DNA of 64,000 nucleotides from Omphiscola glabra (taxonomy: Eukaryota > Mollusca > Gastropoda > Lymnaeidae), in contig OZ024794.1 of assembly GCA_964017045.1 (NCBI GenBank), positions 31,786,315 through 31,850,314 of the forward strand, read 5' to 3'. This document shows, in pieces, positions 1 to 13,100 of this stretch. The position numbers and the translations under genes were made by a program. How positions within the stretch are numbered: position 1 is the stretch's first letter; every line of letters begins with the position of its first letter. Below the pieces are notes generated by a model. That model had not been told where the DNA came from, ran no database searches, and was given only the letters and a program-made list of their open reading frames with translations.

Positions 1-119
1 CTCAAATAAAGCGTGAAGACACAAAATAAGTGGGTCTTATCCATTTGATCCAATCAATTGATCTAATCCATTGATCCACTTCATTAATAAAATCAATTGA
101 TCCCAGTCATATACTCAAA

Positions 120-295
120 GAGTTATCGGAGTAGTCAGGACATTCAGAGCAGTCAGAACTGTCAGAGCAGTTAGAGTCATCGAGGTCTCAGAACTGTCAG
201 TGCTGTCAGAGCAGTAAGGGCTTTCAGGGCAGTACATTCTGCCAGAGTCATCAGAAATACCAGAGCAGTCGAGTTGTCAGAGAAGTCAGAGCTAA
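120..295. repeat. Degenerate short tandem repeat in intron 9 of copy A
   Basis: Imperfect repetition of CAGAGCAGT / CAGAACTGTCAG-type words directly upstream of exon 10. The region is too decayed for a precise unit length. Confidence 0.5.
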
Positions 296-384
296 AGATT
301 GTAATTCTGAATAACTATTCGTGACGACTTGTTTTTCTCTGTACACATTTGATGTTTAATTTGTTGAACTCTTCATTCTCTCAG

Positions 385-3300
385 GCTTACTTGGAACAGA
401 TCAAACAATTCAAGGCGGCAAATGTCGGTCTCGGGGGTGTTGGTGTTCAGAGTCACTTCCATCACTACGAAGCCCCTGACCCAACTCTCATGAAGGTAAA
501 TTATTCCGGCGTTGTATTTCTGTCTTTTACGGGATGGACTTCGCTGACGACACTTGACGGGATAGTCGTCTCCGGTGACACTTGACGGGATGGACTTCGC
601 TGACGACACTTGACGGGATGGACTTCGCTGACGACACTTGACGGGATGGACTTCGCTGTCGACACTTGACGGGATGGACTTCGCTGACGACACTTGACGG
701 GATGGACTTCACTGACGACACTTGACGGGATGGACTTCGCTGACGACACTTGACGGGATGGACTTCGCTGACGACACTTGACGGGATGGACTTCGCTGAC
801 GACACTTGACAGGATAGTCGTCTCCAGTGACACTTGACTGGATGGACTTCGCGGGCGGCACTTGACGGGACAGACTTTATGGGCGGGACAGGAGGAGTGA
901 GGAGGCCTTTAATTTCCCATACTCTTGAAATCAGTTTTGTTTATCGTTTTTTTAGACAAAAATTTGAATCATTTGTTTATATACAGAGCAAATCTATTCC
1001 ATTTATATAATCAACATAATGGGTCGCTGTAGTAAGAGCTATTAGGAAAAAAACAACTCACAAATTCGTTCTCGTGAATAATTATTGTAAAGGCGTACAA
1101 TTATAAATAAAGTGTATTTTTAAGTTATTGTTTTTCTCAATTTCTAATGTAAGCAGTTCCAAAACAAAAAGGAGGTCTTGGCCCATTGAAAAGGGACATC
1201 ACATACAGTTTTCAGTGTTGGGGAAAAATATATACCGTTTCCTTTCTTCCTTAACGCACATTTACACAAACTTCTGTCGCCTAGTGTAGACGCTATGAAG
1301 AACCTCCAACCTAAGACTTAAAAAGTAAAGTTAAATCTCAAGCATTTTTATTTATTGACAGCACCGTTTGGACCTCCTGGCACAACCTGGTATTCCGATA
1401 TGGATAACGGAACTCGATCTGGCAGCCCCCGATGAGAACACGCGCGCTGATTGGTCAGTAAGATTCCTAATATATATTTTTTTATCCTTTGGGAGCATCC
1501 ACCCCACATACAGTTAAAACACAAACTAATAACGGGGGATTAGCCTTCAACGATCGTGGCATAACTTATTTATAGAGCATGCAGTGCTGCCTCCACCCCC
1601 ACCCCACCCCCCCCCCCCCCATAAAAAAATTGCCAAGGTTTCGACTTTAAGGGTAGCCTTGACTTGAGCTGTATTTTGTTTAAAATGAGGGAGAGGTGCT
1701 CAATTAGTCAGCCTTACTCTTTCATCCCTGCCTATTTGTTGCGATGGCAAAACTTAGCCAAGACCGCTGGAAAAAATACCAGGATGCAATAAATAACCAA
1801 CAGTGCGACTTGTGTCTCACTGTGCTCATTATGCGTTCCACGTCACAGAAGTTTTCGGAATTTTCATTGTGTTAATGTCATACCGCCTACGGGACTCCAT
1901 CACAGGGTTTTAATTTAGGGTTTCCTTTCACTTATATGCTGGTGGTGTTTTTTCTTGTCTACGGTTTTGCTGGGGATTGAACTCCAGCCCATAAGCTCGG
2001 GCTTGACTCAGTGTAGACCGCACGGCACCCACACAAGGGCGTCATTGAGTAAACTTGCATCTTTTGGATCCTTTAACATCTGGCGTTGATTTTTTTTCCA
2101 GGTATGAGACAGCTCTGAGACTTTATTTCAGTCACCCGGCTGTTGAAGGGATTATTTTCTGGGGATTCTGGGATCACAACATAGATCCCAAAATGGCCCT
2201 TGTCCACGGCAATTCTTTCACGGTTGGTTATTTCATAAGAGTTATCAAATGTAAATCTTGAAATATTTTTGTTTAAATATTTGAAATGATTCTATACATT
2301 TACTCACTCTACTCTTAATTTCTTAGTATCGTTCGGGCCTGACTTTGAAGGAATGAGGTCTCCCTATATGTAATAATCATATAAACAGTGTCAAAGACAG
2401 ACGGGGGATGTACCATATGATTTTTTTTTTTAGTTTCACTAATGCATGTCGCATCAAATAATTATTCGAGAGAAAGTCGTTTAGATGGAGCGGAATTACT
2501 TGCTTTCTTGATGTGTCTTAATCGGTGATTGATGAACAAAGATGAATTACCACACCAACGAGTAACACTGACAAAGATGAATTAACGCACCAACGAGTAA
2601 CACTTACAAAGATGAATTACCACAACAAAGAGTAACACTGAAATTCAGTAGGCTTCCAATACTTGCACTGAAGAGGTTGTTAATAATTTATTTTCGGACC
2701 ATTCAAAGTTATTTTTATAAGGATTATAATGGTTATAATAATGATAACAATAATAATGGAAAATTGAATTTTTCTGAAAAATACTAGAAGTTTTGTGTTC
2801 AAAACTTTTGGTGCTTGAATCAATTTGTAAAATTAAATGCGGTTTTCTGAAGCTTCTTGGACAATATGATTTTTATCTACAGCTGGACAAAGCTGGTGTG
2901 CGTTACCTCCATCTGACCAAAGAAGAATGGAGCACACATCTGAACAGATCGCTGTCGGCGGGAACATCTTTCACTGTCAGGGGTTTCCAGGGAGATTACG
3001 ACCTGATCGTGTATTACAAAAACAAACCCATCAAGATCCAGTCTTTCTCTGTGGGGAAGACGGACGCCACGGTCAATGTGCAAATATCTGGAGACGGACG
3101 TGAGTAACTGATGTCTTCTGCTTCCAACATTGTCATTTATTTATTTACCAATTTTGAATTCATATTTTGACATTTTTAGATTTTGAAGTCAACTTTATCT
3201 CGTATGGTCAATTTTCAACATATAAATTAAAGTTTGGAGGGATCTAAAGATTTTAAAAAGTTTGACTAATGCATTCCATTTAATCAAAACGTTAAATAAT

Positions 3301-6300
3301 ATTCAATATTTGAATTCTTGGCGTATCATTTTAATGGCGAAGAATACATAAAAGGGAATGTTTTGAAAAATTAATGCTTGAAAAAAATTATTTTGTAATA
3401 AATTGAATGTGTTTTATCTTGATTTCTCAATAAGATGAGATCAAACTCCCGGCCCAGCACAACCCATTCGCGAGTGTCGCTGTAACCCACTCCACCACCA
3501 GCGCCGGCCTTAGGAACGAGGGGACGGCCACATCGACATCCACCTCCCATCAGCTGTCGTGCGTCACCAGGTGGTCAGGCGTGTCCGAGGTGGGAGACGA
3601 CAAAGCGGTTGAGGTGTCCTGCAACGCTAACGAGATACTCACTGGTTGTACCAGCTACCTTAAGGTAAGGACTGAATAGTTGATACTAACTTACTGTATC
3701 AGCTGCCTTAAGGTAATGACTGAATGGTTGATACTTACTGTATCAGCTGCCTTAAGGTAATGACTGAATGGTTGATACTTACTGTATCAGCTGCCTTAAG
3801 GTAATGACTGAATGGTTGATACTTACTGTATCAGCTGCCTTAAGGTAAGGACTGAATAGTTGATAATAATTTACCGTACCAGCTTCCTTAAGGTGAAGAC
3901 GGATGGTTGATACTAACATACTGTTCTGGTTACCTTAAAGTAGTCGATTTTTCATTCCGGTTAATTAAAATATACACAGTTCCTGTAGCGAGTGTAATGC
4001 TTTAAAAAAAAATTATTTGGCGCGCCTACAACTTTACGTTTAACGTTACCTACAAATAATTTTAAACATCTCTTATGGACTACAAAGTTTAAGAGATTTA
4101 TCTCTGTAAATGCACATTGACATGTTGACACTGTTTGACAAAATTTTCTAAAGGTCTTGACCTCAAACGGAAACTAAAAAAATATAAGATTAAATATTAA
4201 AATGTCAAATGTGAAAACAGACCAAGATACATTTTTTTCTACTTCATACACATATTTAGTACTGCATAATGATATGCTTAACTGTTTATGTTAGTTGTGG
4301 GGGAGTTCGACAGGGCGAGACTCAAGTTGTTTATTTATTCTTTACAAGTGTATACTTTTTTTTTTCCTCCAAAATGTTATGCGTGTTTTATAAAAAATAA
4401 AAAAAAAAAACATTTCCGTAGCGTGGACCTATCAATAATTTATTAGCCATTATTGGGAACCCAATGTGTGTTTTATCCTATGCAATGTTGTCAAAGTGAA
4501 ATAGAAACTGTTAGCTATTTCCTCAGCGCTCTACCTCAGTAGCGTGAGAGGGGCAATGGATTACAGCCTTCCTGTCCAGACTTTCGCGAGCCGCACGGCT
4601 CTAGAAGGGCTGGATCGCATTCAAAACCGAGCTCTCAGGTTTGTTTGCGGGGCGATTCGCACAACACCCACAGCAGCGGTGGAAATCATGGCTGACGTCG
4701 AACCGCTGGAAATCAGAAGGGAAAAGGCAGTCCTGACGACGGTGGAACGATACCGTCGGATGGACAGGCAAGAACCCTGTTTCCAATTACAGGACAAATG
4801 GGTAAAAAAGACCAGATTGAAGAGACCATCCTTTATGGATACGGTCCACCGTCTTGAGGAAGACATGGCCTTACCCGGAAACAGGGAAAAAGTGAAAGTG
4901 ATCCCAACTCGAGGACCACATGAAAGCCTAACCCGACCTGAAATTAGACTCAACATGACTACCACCAAAGCAAAAGATGCCAGTTCTCAACTAGAACTAT
5001 CAGAGACTGTGCAAAAAACGATTGACGCCTACCCGGACAGCTTGGTCAAAGTCTTCACAGACGGCTCTTGTTTTCCAACAGAAGGAAGAAGTGGGTACGG
5101 CGCCCTTATCCAGTATCCAGAGGGGATGGCTCCACACGAGGAGCTATCTGGCCCTAGTGGAAAATTAAGAACTAGCCTCGATGCGGAGATCGAGGCGATA
5201 CAGGTAGCTCTGAAGAGGGTCCACCAACGCCTTGCTAAGAGAAAAATCTTCCCCGACGTAGTGGTCTTCACCGATTCACGCTCAGCTCTCGAGCACGTGG
5301 AAAGGGGCTCTAGGGAGACCACAATGGTAAATACCATTCTGGAAACAGTAGGTAGCATCAGCGCAAAAGGCGGCAAAGTAATCCTACAGTTTATCGCTTC
5401 GCACGTTGAGGTGACGCAGAACGACAGGGCGGATTTCTTAGCCAAAGAGGGCGCAGCCCAGCCGCAACCAAACAAGCCAATGACCCAGCTGGGGGCCATC
5501 GCTTGCATCAAAGACCACTTCCGGGAAAAGTGGCTAAACAGCTGGGCCGCAGGAGAAACCGGACGACAGCTGTACCGGAAAATGCCACGACCGAGCAAAA
5601 GCGACCCCTGATGGAAACTCAAGAGAGGAGAACAGAGTCTCATCACCCAAATGAGGACAGGACACTGTGCGACGCGCAGCTACCTCCATAGACTCGATAA
5701 CCGAAGGGAACCAAACTGCAGGTTTTGTGGCCAGGACGACGAGACAGTGGCCCACTTGGTGGTCGCTTGCCCTGATGGGGGTGTGGGGGCCGAGGGTCGT
5801 AACCCAGGGGCCTGCCTTGAAGAGTTAATTTACGGTGACGCCCAACAGATGGGGCAAGCCGCCAAAGTGATTGCCAGGGCTCTAAGAGAGTGATCTCAGC
5901 CCTAGAGAATGAAGCATTATTAGCTATTTCCTCATTGTATGAGAGAAACACAAGCCCGTTGACGACGTAAGTTTTTAAGAGTTTTTGACCCCCAGTATTG
6001 AATTATATCCCAGATGTAATCATTAGTATATGTTCAACTTCTATGACAGAACAACGACTGGCACCGAGATGGAGAACAGATTGGGTTCAGCAACGGGAAA
6101 GCCACTTGTAAAGCCATCAACGGCTTCAGGACAACTCTGGGTAAGGAAGACAACCCTGCCATCACGAACTTACTTCATAGATAAAATATACTCAATTCAT
6201 AGTGTCATAACCACTGTTTTTAGAGGATAGTTTAGTCCTTTCCCTTTTGGATGCACTTATATGAGTTTAGTTACGTCTCTGCCTGCTTTATTGTAAGCAA

Positions 6301-9300
6301 ATAATCCATTTCACGAGATTCTTGTTTTTTTCCCCTGTTAAATAGCCTAAATTATTTTACTAAATGTGTTGTTGAAATTGTTGTTCAAGCTGACGATGAA
6401 TGAATTGCATAACTTTACCATTGTAAATAGTTCTCGCGGTGCAGGGCTTAGGAAATAGCTTGTTGCTACAGTCGAGAACGAAAAGTGATACGCCCCTTTC
6501 ATCATAAATGGTCACCGGTCATCTATTTTTACTAGTTCTTGGGTGTTCAAATTTCTTAGAACATTCAGTTTCTTAGAACATTCAGTTTCTTAGAACATTC
6601 AGTTTCTTAGAACGTTCAGTTTCTTAGAACATTCAGTTTCTTAGAACATTCAGTTTCTTAGAACATTCAGTTTTTTAGAACATTCTGTTTCTTAGAACAT
6701 TCATTTTCTTTTTAACATTCAGTTTCTTAGAACATTCAGTTTCTTAGAACATTCAGTTTCTTAGAACATTCAGTTTCTTAGAACATTCAGTTCCTTAGAA
6801 CATTCAGTTTCTTAGAACATAAATCCAATTGAAGAAAACATGTTCTTTAAAAAAAAATAATAAAAAAAATTAAAAAATTACAAGTTGCCGAATTTAACTG
6901 ACTTCATTCTTAAATTGGCAAGTTTGTTATAGCGCTACGAGAGTATTTAAAACTAAGTAGGCTACCGAACACCCCCCCCCCCCAAAATAAATAAATAAAT
7001 CCTGTTATGGTAAGTAAACCAAAGTGTTAAGAGTATATATTAGTCCTGGTTCATTTCAAGAAAAACATACTTTTACTGCATAAGCAAAACTTTGAATTAT
7101 TTCGGAAATGTTCACTGATATACTATACTCTCTCGCAGCCATACCACCTACGGGACTCCATCCCTGGGGGTTTGAGTTCAGAGTTTCGTCTTCTCTGAGA
7201 TAATTTGCCATCCGAGGCTAACGAGTCCCGTCCATCCCGGGGGTGCTGGTGTTCTTTTTTTTTGTTGCTTGCCTAGGCTTTTGCTGGAGGATTCAACTCC
7301 AGCCCACAATATTGGGCTTGACTCAGTTTAGACCGTTCGGCCACCCAGCACCACCTACATTATATGCATAAAAGGGCTGCATTCAAAGTTAATCTTCATG
7401 AATTGTCTGTCTCCTGGATCCTAATTTATGAAAGTTTTACATATTTTTTTGTTACTCCTAATGCATTTTAAATAAATTTTTGTGATCGCAAAAAGAATTT
7501 TGCCATTTTTTCCCCAAGGTGAAAAATAAATATGCAATGCGTGTTTTAAGCCCTAAAATACGCTTCTTATCTATTGCATTTGTTCAAAAGTGCCCCCAAC
7601 TCCACCTCCACTCAATTAAATATATAGAAAAAAAGTTTTGCCTAGGGCGGACCGTCATTCCCTAAGCCATTGAAGCTGAAGCTTCATTTTCAGGTGCTAA
7701 AGGTAACTTAAAGCCAATGTATGTTTTGAACGCTTCCTATTGAAATCAAATGTTCTAGGTTTGTCTTTACGCCATGAAACTCCAACTAAATGACAGTGAG
7801 ATGTTAACTTTAAAAAAAATCTACCATAAACTGAACGAATTGTTGTATCAACAATCGTTTAAAAAAAAAATGATCTAACATTCTTTTCGCAGTCAAGAAT
7901 TGGATCATGTGGAACTTCATTGTTAAATTGACTTTGTTTGTGCGTCGAGATCTTAGCTACATATTTTTTTTTAAATCTGAAATCTACTCCCCCACATTTA
8001 AAAAAAAAAAAATGTGTCTCTTGTGCCACCAGGTATCCAGGCCAGCGCCAGGTGTTGCAGTCTTAGTGGACTGACGTGTACATACAAGACGGCCGGACCA
8101 TCAGGACATGGAGTAGATGACCAGGTCGTTATCCCGTGTGGTGCTGATGGTTACCCTCTAGGTCAGTGGTTCACAAACTTTTTCCTATTCCCGGTGTCGC
8201 TGCTGAGTCCAGGGTTTTCCAAAAATTTGACCAATAATAAATTGTATGCAAAAACAAAAAATTGCGAAATAGATTAGACTTTTTGTTAATTTTCGATCGT
8301 GTGATTTTTTAAAAAAATTAGCCGTGTTTAAAACGCATTCACTTCCTGTGTTTAACTGCTGCGTTTGCATCCATATGCCTACCTAGGTTGTGCCACGTTT
8401 ACCTACATGTCCGACTCAGATGGCACTCTCATCACGAACACATCCTGCATTGGTCAAAATGACGGTCTAACTTTTGGTAAGATGTCTGATAGTTTAATTA
8501 TCCTTTAAATGTAGAAACTTGCGCATTGAAAGCATTTTGTGTTTGTTAACTTAACTTTAAAAAAATACACCGAGTAAGTTAATTTTTTTAAAATCCCAGT
8601 AGAACACAGATCATTAACAACTATCTTTCAACGACTTCCGGTCTGTTCTAATGTAGTTTAAATCATTTAACACTTTTCGACCTATCTTCGCTGGTTGTTT
8701 TTTGTGTTCCCCGGTTCTCTTAATCCTCGGGGGACCCATACAAGTGCTCTTCCTTGGTTTATTTTTGGCCACGCTTTTCTTAAGCTTACGTCTATATCCG
8801 ATACTATTAATCTCAGCTATGCAGGACTCTCCAAATAGTATAAAAATAGCCAGCATGCCCGATTTCTACAACTATCATCTGATGTAATGAGGAAACGGAA
8901 GTAAAACAAATTTAGGTCAGACTTGCCGGACGCCTGTTTACATAACAGCCGATGATTGTCTAGAAATAAGACTTTACATAAAGGATATATGCGGACCGTT
9001 CAGGAAAGGCATTCATTGTTATAAATCATTAAAAGTACTTCGTTGTTGCAATATGCAAAATTTAAACCTTGGTCTGAGGGTTGTACATGTTTCTATTTCA
9101 GGCGTTTTCTCATACGCCGCCTGCTGCAAAGGCGGCAACATCAAATGCACCACCGTCCACTCGGCACCCGGCGGTCATCCGGTCGGCGCCAGATCTACTG
9201 TCCAGTGCCCGGCTGGTCAGGTCATGACGGGATGCAATGTGTACACACCCAACTCCAAAGCTGCCGGGGCCTTCATTGAGAGTAAGTATATTTACCATCG

Positions 9301-10175
9301 TCATTGCTGTGTTAAATTGTTTGGTCTTAATGTGGTGGATGGGAGCTGGGTGGCCGAGTGGTCTAGCCTGAGCATATCCCAAGTTGATGGTATTAAGTTC
9401 AATCCCCATCAAATCCCAGTCAAGCAAAAACATCATCAGCACCCCGGGTGGATGGGAACTCGTCTAAGAGAAGGAAACTCTTAATTCAAAACCCGGAGAT
9501 GGAGTCCCGTAGGCGGATAACATTAATACAATGAAACATGCCGACAACTCCTGCAACGCCACTGGTACCAAGCTATATCATCCACATGATGTTCCCTAGG
9601 AGTTTAGCTTTTATGATATTATTAAAACTTGAACTTCGATTAGTGGGATAGATAGGATTTTTGCCGCCCTCTTTCACGAAAAAACAACAACCCTGCTATT
9701 GGTTCAAAATGGCATCAATCCAAATAAAGAGAAAGAGGCCCTCCCTCTGCCTAGCTTCATACGCCTCTGCATCGAAAGTATATTAATAATCTTACTGCTT
9801 GTTATATGTGGCATCGTTCTCAGTTCATAACAATTATGTCAGGTAAAGTTAAATGGCAACACTTTTCAGAAGACACTAACAATTTTTAACTCCAACTTAA
9901 TGAATCATTATCAAGTATGCTATATTAAATTGGATTTTAATTTTTTTTCCAGGGTTATGGTGAGGTGTGGGTGGGGGGGATTAAGGAGTTAATTAATAAT
10001 CATTTTGGGATATTCGGACGATAAATATTTTTATAAATAACTATTGTCTTAACACAATAATTATTTTCCCTCCCTAGCTACCAACGGAGTCGACCACTGC
10101 GTTGCTGTCAACGCCTACGAGAGGTTTGGAAATGAGGGAGGTGTTGTAGCGTACGCGACTTGCTGCCACGTATAA
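385..10175 (+). CDS. Copy A: GH10 glycosidase with PCSK9-V-like tail, exons 10-19 (5' part outside window)
   Basis: Exons: 385-495, 1362-1453, 2102-2222, 2883-3099, 3435-3664, 6050-6140, 8033-8161, 8387-8476, 9102-9281, 10078-10175. Together they read 452 codons plus TAA with no stop, and every exon length equals that of copies B and D. Exon 10 carries the GH10 motif GVQSHF, exon 11 carries the nucleophile motif WITELDL, and exon 12 carries FWGFWDH. Exon 13 is the beta-rich linker (FRGFQGDYDL-like). Exons 14-19 form the cysteine-rich tail (ILTGCTSY, ARCCSLSG, YAACCKGG, ATCCHV). By family knowledge it is a secreted beta-1,4-xylan or related glycan hydrolase. Introns hold three SINEs, a LINE fragment and several minisatellites. 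It is closer to C and E than to B and D: its last exon reads NEGGVVAYATCC, as in those copies. Signal peptide, CBM and acid/base Glu would lie upstream of the window. Confidence 0.88.
528..850. repeat. 28-bp minisatellite in intron 10 of copy A
   Basis: About eleven copies of a 28-bp unit containing ACTTGACGGGATGGACTTCG, starting some 30 nt after the exon 10 donor. Units are nearly identical, with a few substitutions at the 3' edge. Confidence 0.93.
1861..2037 (-). mobile_element. tRNA-derived SINE (copy 1)
   Basis: Reverse complement starts with a tRNA-like head (degenerate A-box region near GTGCGGTCTAC, B-box-like GTTCAATCCCC-type segment) and ends with GGAGTCCCGTAGGCGG followed by TTAACACAATGAAAA. 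It shares head and tail with the copies at 7138-7352 and 9341-9537. Confidence 0.65.
2545..2642. repeat. About 35-bp tandem repeat, three units, intron 12 of copy A
   Basis: Three units containing CAAAGATGAATTA and CGAGTAACACT. Confidence 0.8.
3655..3895. repeat. 44-bp minisatellite derived from the exon 14 3' splice junction (copy A)
   Basis: The end of exon 14 plus its donor (AGCTACCTTAAG/GTAAGG) is the first unit. About five more units each repeat AGCTGCCTTAAGGTAA, so each carries a decoy exon end and 5' splice site. The array then fades into unique intron. Confidence 0.88.
4526..5893 (+). pseudogene. LINE ORF2 C-terminal fragment: RT end, RNase H, CCHC-type motif
   Basis: One reading frame runs from the insertion start to 5893. 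It is broken only by an in-frame TGA at 5609-5611. RNase H is recognisable by FTDGS, the DAEIEAIQ segment, FTDSRSALEH and the late ND-RAD block (NDRADFLAK). After the stop come the usual LRTGH-like block (QMRTGHCATRSYLHRL) and a zinc-binding CRFC...H....C motif near 5720-5765. A relic, not a host gene. Confidence 0.85.
4526..5919 (+). mobile_element. 5'-truncated LINE with RNase H (I/R1-type), 15-bp TSD
   Basis: Inserted in intron 14 of copy A. The direct repeat TTAGCTATTTCCTCA flanks it at 4511-4525 and 5920-5934. The matching intron of copy C (around 33.15 kb) lacks the element. The body starts in the thumb/connection region of reverse transcriptase and ends soon after the ORF2 stop, with no clear poly(A). 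The presence of RNase H points to an I- or R1-group clade. The exact clade is uncertain. Confidence 0.85.
6545..6825. repeat. 17-bp minisatellite, intron 15 of copy A
   Basis: About 16 copies of CAGTTTCTTAGAACATT, very homogeneous apart from a few substitutions and one irregular unit near 6710. Confidence 0.95.
7138..7352 (-). mobile_element. tRNA-derived SINE (copy 2)
   Basis: Reverse complement begins GGTGCTGGGTGGCCGAACGG (A-box-like), has a GAGTTGAATCC B-box-like segment, and ends with GGAGTCCCGTAGGTGG. It lies in intron 15 of copy A. Confidence 0.75.
9341..9537 (+). mobile_element. tRNA-derived SINE (copy 3)
   Basis: Starts GGGAGCTGGGTGGCCGAGTG (A-box-like TGGCCGAGTGG), has GTTCAATCCCC (B-box-like), and ends GGAGTCCCGTAGGCGG then AACATTAATACAATGAAAC. 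It lies in intron 18 of copy A, in the same direction as the gene. Confidence 0.75.
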
Positions 10176-13100
10176 CAGCTTGAGAACCTTCCAGTTTTTG
10201 AGACAACGCCATGAAAACCCATCTTCTTAACATCATATAATCACGTCAATAGGAAATCTCAGACATGTCGTAAGCAAAAAAACAAACAACAAAACATAAC
10301 CACTAAATATCTGTTGGTCAGTTAGAAGAAATGATGACCTGATATTTGCATGTGCAAAAAGTGATTGATTAAAAATGAGTGAGTTTAACCATTTTATTAT
10401 TTTATCCGCTTTGCATATTATTTTCTTTTCTTTTCTAAGGTGTAGACAATGGAGTTTCCATGACCTGGTTCGTTGTTGTGTTATTTCAGAATGTATTAAT
10501 TTTTTTATTTTACCTGCATAGCTTCAGAAGCCAAATAAGCCCTTCAAACAAACAAACAAACAAACAAAAGAACAAGACCAGGATCTACACACACACACAC
10601 ACACCCTCAGTGTGACACTCAGGTCACACCCCACACATGTCTCACGTGTCTTTGCTTTAGGTAAAGTAGCAGATCAACAAAAGACGATTTCAGTTAAGAT
10701 ATGGGCTTGTGTTGCTGTTCTTGGGAAAAATGTGTGTGTGTGTGAGTGTTGGGGGGTGATCACTGAAATAAATTGAGGAGTACGGAGCTGCATTATCGAT
10801 CTAACTATGAAACATTGTACAGCATTAAAGTTTATATATATATTTTTTAATTTCAAATTTAAAAAAAATGTTGTTTTTTTTTATTTATTTATTTCTTTTT
10901 AAATATTTTTTTTGGTTTTTTTTTTGGGGGGGGGGGGACGGGGGACGTTAAAAATAAAGTTCAACTAAAATAAAAAATACAAACCTTCCCGCCAACACGT
11001 CCGGCCACTTGCTGTACAACACGTGACCTGGCCTCTCGCTGTATAACCCGTGACCTTCTCCCACACAAGTTCGTAAAAGGTGCCTTGGTTTCTAATCTTA
11101 GTGAGTGGGTGGGGGGATATCGAGGGCAAGGAACAAAATATCCCAGAAAAGCCGATTCCTATGAAAAGACGTTTGACTTATGATAATGAAGTTCTGCTTA
11201 GAGTGGGCGTGAACAAAGTTACTTTCAGGGCTTCTCCTCTATATTTTTGAATTTATCCCAAAATTTCTGGGGAATATAAAGATTGAATGTGAGAGAATAA
11301 GCTAGTTCAAAAAGCATACCCTCAAGGGCGACACAGCTGAAATGAATTTAGCTCATGCTGGATTGGGGTGGAGTTGCAGATGTCCTTGATCGTTATTATG
11401 GCTAAATTTAGCAGCCCCCCCCCCCATGAAAATCTGACATGCCCCCCACCCTTTTAAAAAAAAATATTGGGTACAGAAACACTAAATTCCAATATGTGAC
11501 AAAATACATCCTTACATTTTGAATTTTCCTGACTGTCTTCAGCACCCTCAATTTCTGCATCCCCCCCCCCACCCTTACCACACACTGAGAAATATTGTAG
11601 CATTGGGTTGAATATAAGTTTGTGCCAAATAATTACCCTGGGACACGCCACAACTGGGAGGAGTGAATTCAGTGTATGTATGGCACTAGACGCCATAATG
11701 ACTCTCATGGACGCTTAAAAAATTCCTTTCCCCCGATCAAAAGGTTTAATAGAAAACTGAATTTATGTATACGCCAAAAATGCACATGTTGATTTTAAAA
11801 TAATCAGACCCCTTTCCACACAAGAGCCATCGGCGTCCTTGATTTATGCCCTACATTCGGACGAAAATAATTGACAATATGGTGCCGACAGATAACTGCC
11901 TAGTGGTATAGCTTGTATTATTTCCACCATGGCAGGGCGCTTTTATATATCCCGCACTCCTTTCACTATGCAAACTATGCGGTTGTTCTAAAATACCGCC
12001 CCATAATAAAAAAAAAAGAGACATCTGGGTGGACCACCCCTTTTGCCCCCCCCCCCCCTTTTTTTTCTTTCTACGCCACTTGCAGAGGCAGAGTTATAGT
12101 TTTTAGCGCCAGGAGACAAGATTCATTTTCACACCCTCCCCCTTTCAACCCATTATTTTCATCCATTAGATACTATCAAAGCCTAATTCGGCACCCGCTA
12201 GTCTGGCGCCAGGGGGACATCTGTCCCATCTGCCCCCCTTAGATACGACTATGACTCTGGTTGTTGCCCACTTCCCGAAAATCTGCAATACCCCCCCCCC
12301 CCCGCCCCCGGCCTGGAGGAAATTGTCTGAAAGAAACAGAGGCGTGACTTTGTGGGTAACCACCGCTTACCGCTGCCCGGCGCATCTAAAAAAGGTAGCC
12401 TACCCCTTTGTATCATAACGTTGCTTAAAGCGTTGCTCCAGATATACTTTAATGCCATTGGTTTTTATTTATTTTTTTTTAAAATATTTTTTTTGTTGTT
12501 AGGTTTTTTTTCAATTATTTAGATATCCAGGCAGCACAAAGAGTTAAAATGAAATCCTGAACTGTACAAGTAAATCGTTTTTCACAAAGAACACCTAACG
12601 TTTACCGGCAAATAATTGGGGTCTGGCAGCGGGGCTGTGCGAAAGGGAGGTGAAACCATCATCTTTCTTGCAAATTATGCGCAATACTATTTTCGCAAGA
12701 AAGTTTATTAAATTCAGGTTTTGCCTCGGGCGTAGCTTTCGGTTGCAACGGCCCTTGCTGGCATCACTTTATACTGTCTCTAATTCCATCTAGAACATAG
12801 TTCCACCTCCTACTAACATTTCCCAATATAATCACAAACTATGACTAAACGGAAATATATATATATTTTAAATTCTTGGACCACAAAGCCAATACCAGTT
12901 TTCTAAGGTTAAAATTGAAGACTGAAGATATGCAGTACTACGGCTATCAGTGTTGAATTCTGTGAGAATTACGAGTGTACCGATTGACGACAACAACCCA
13001 AGTGGCCTTGGAATCGTCAGTTTTCGATTGTCAATATTTGACAACATATTAGTCATTTATGACCCTGAAGATAAAATGTTAATTTTTTATTTAAAAAAAT

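Noticed and set aside
373..833. Minus-strand open frames over the 28-bp minisatellite
   Set aside because: Three overlapping frames repeat the same SSVVSEVHPVKCRQRSPSRQ-like unit. They exist only because 28-bp units rotate through frames without stops.
4544..5611. A host RNase H-like gene
   Set aside because: Flanked by a TSD, 5'-truncated, followed in the same frame by the zinc-knuckle end typical of LINE ORF2, and broken by a stop.
9341..9430. Possible tRNA gene (A and B box-like motifs)
   Set aside because: No cloverleaf with a proper acceptor stem. The sequence continues into a tail shared with two other dispersed copies, so it is a SINE head.
9053..9484. Exon 18 of copy A extending into a 143-codon protein
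   Set aside because: The extension past FIES uses intron and SINE sequence. Copies B, D and E all splice at the same GTAAG and continue with exon 19.
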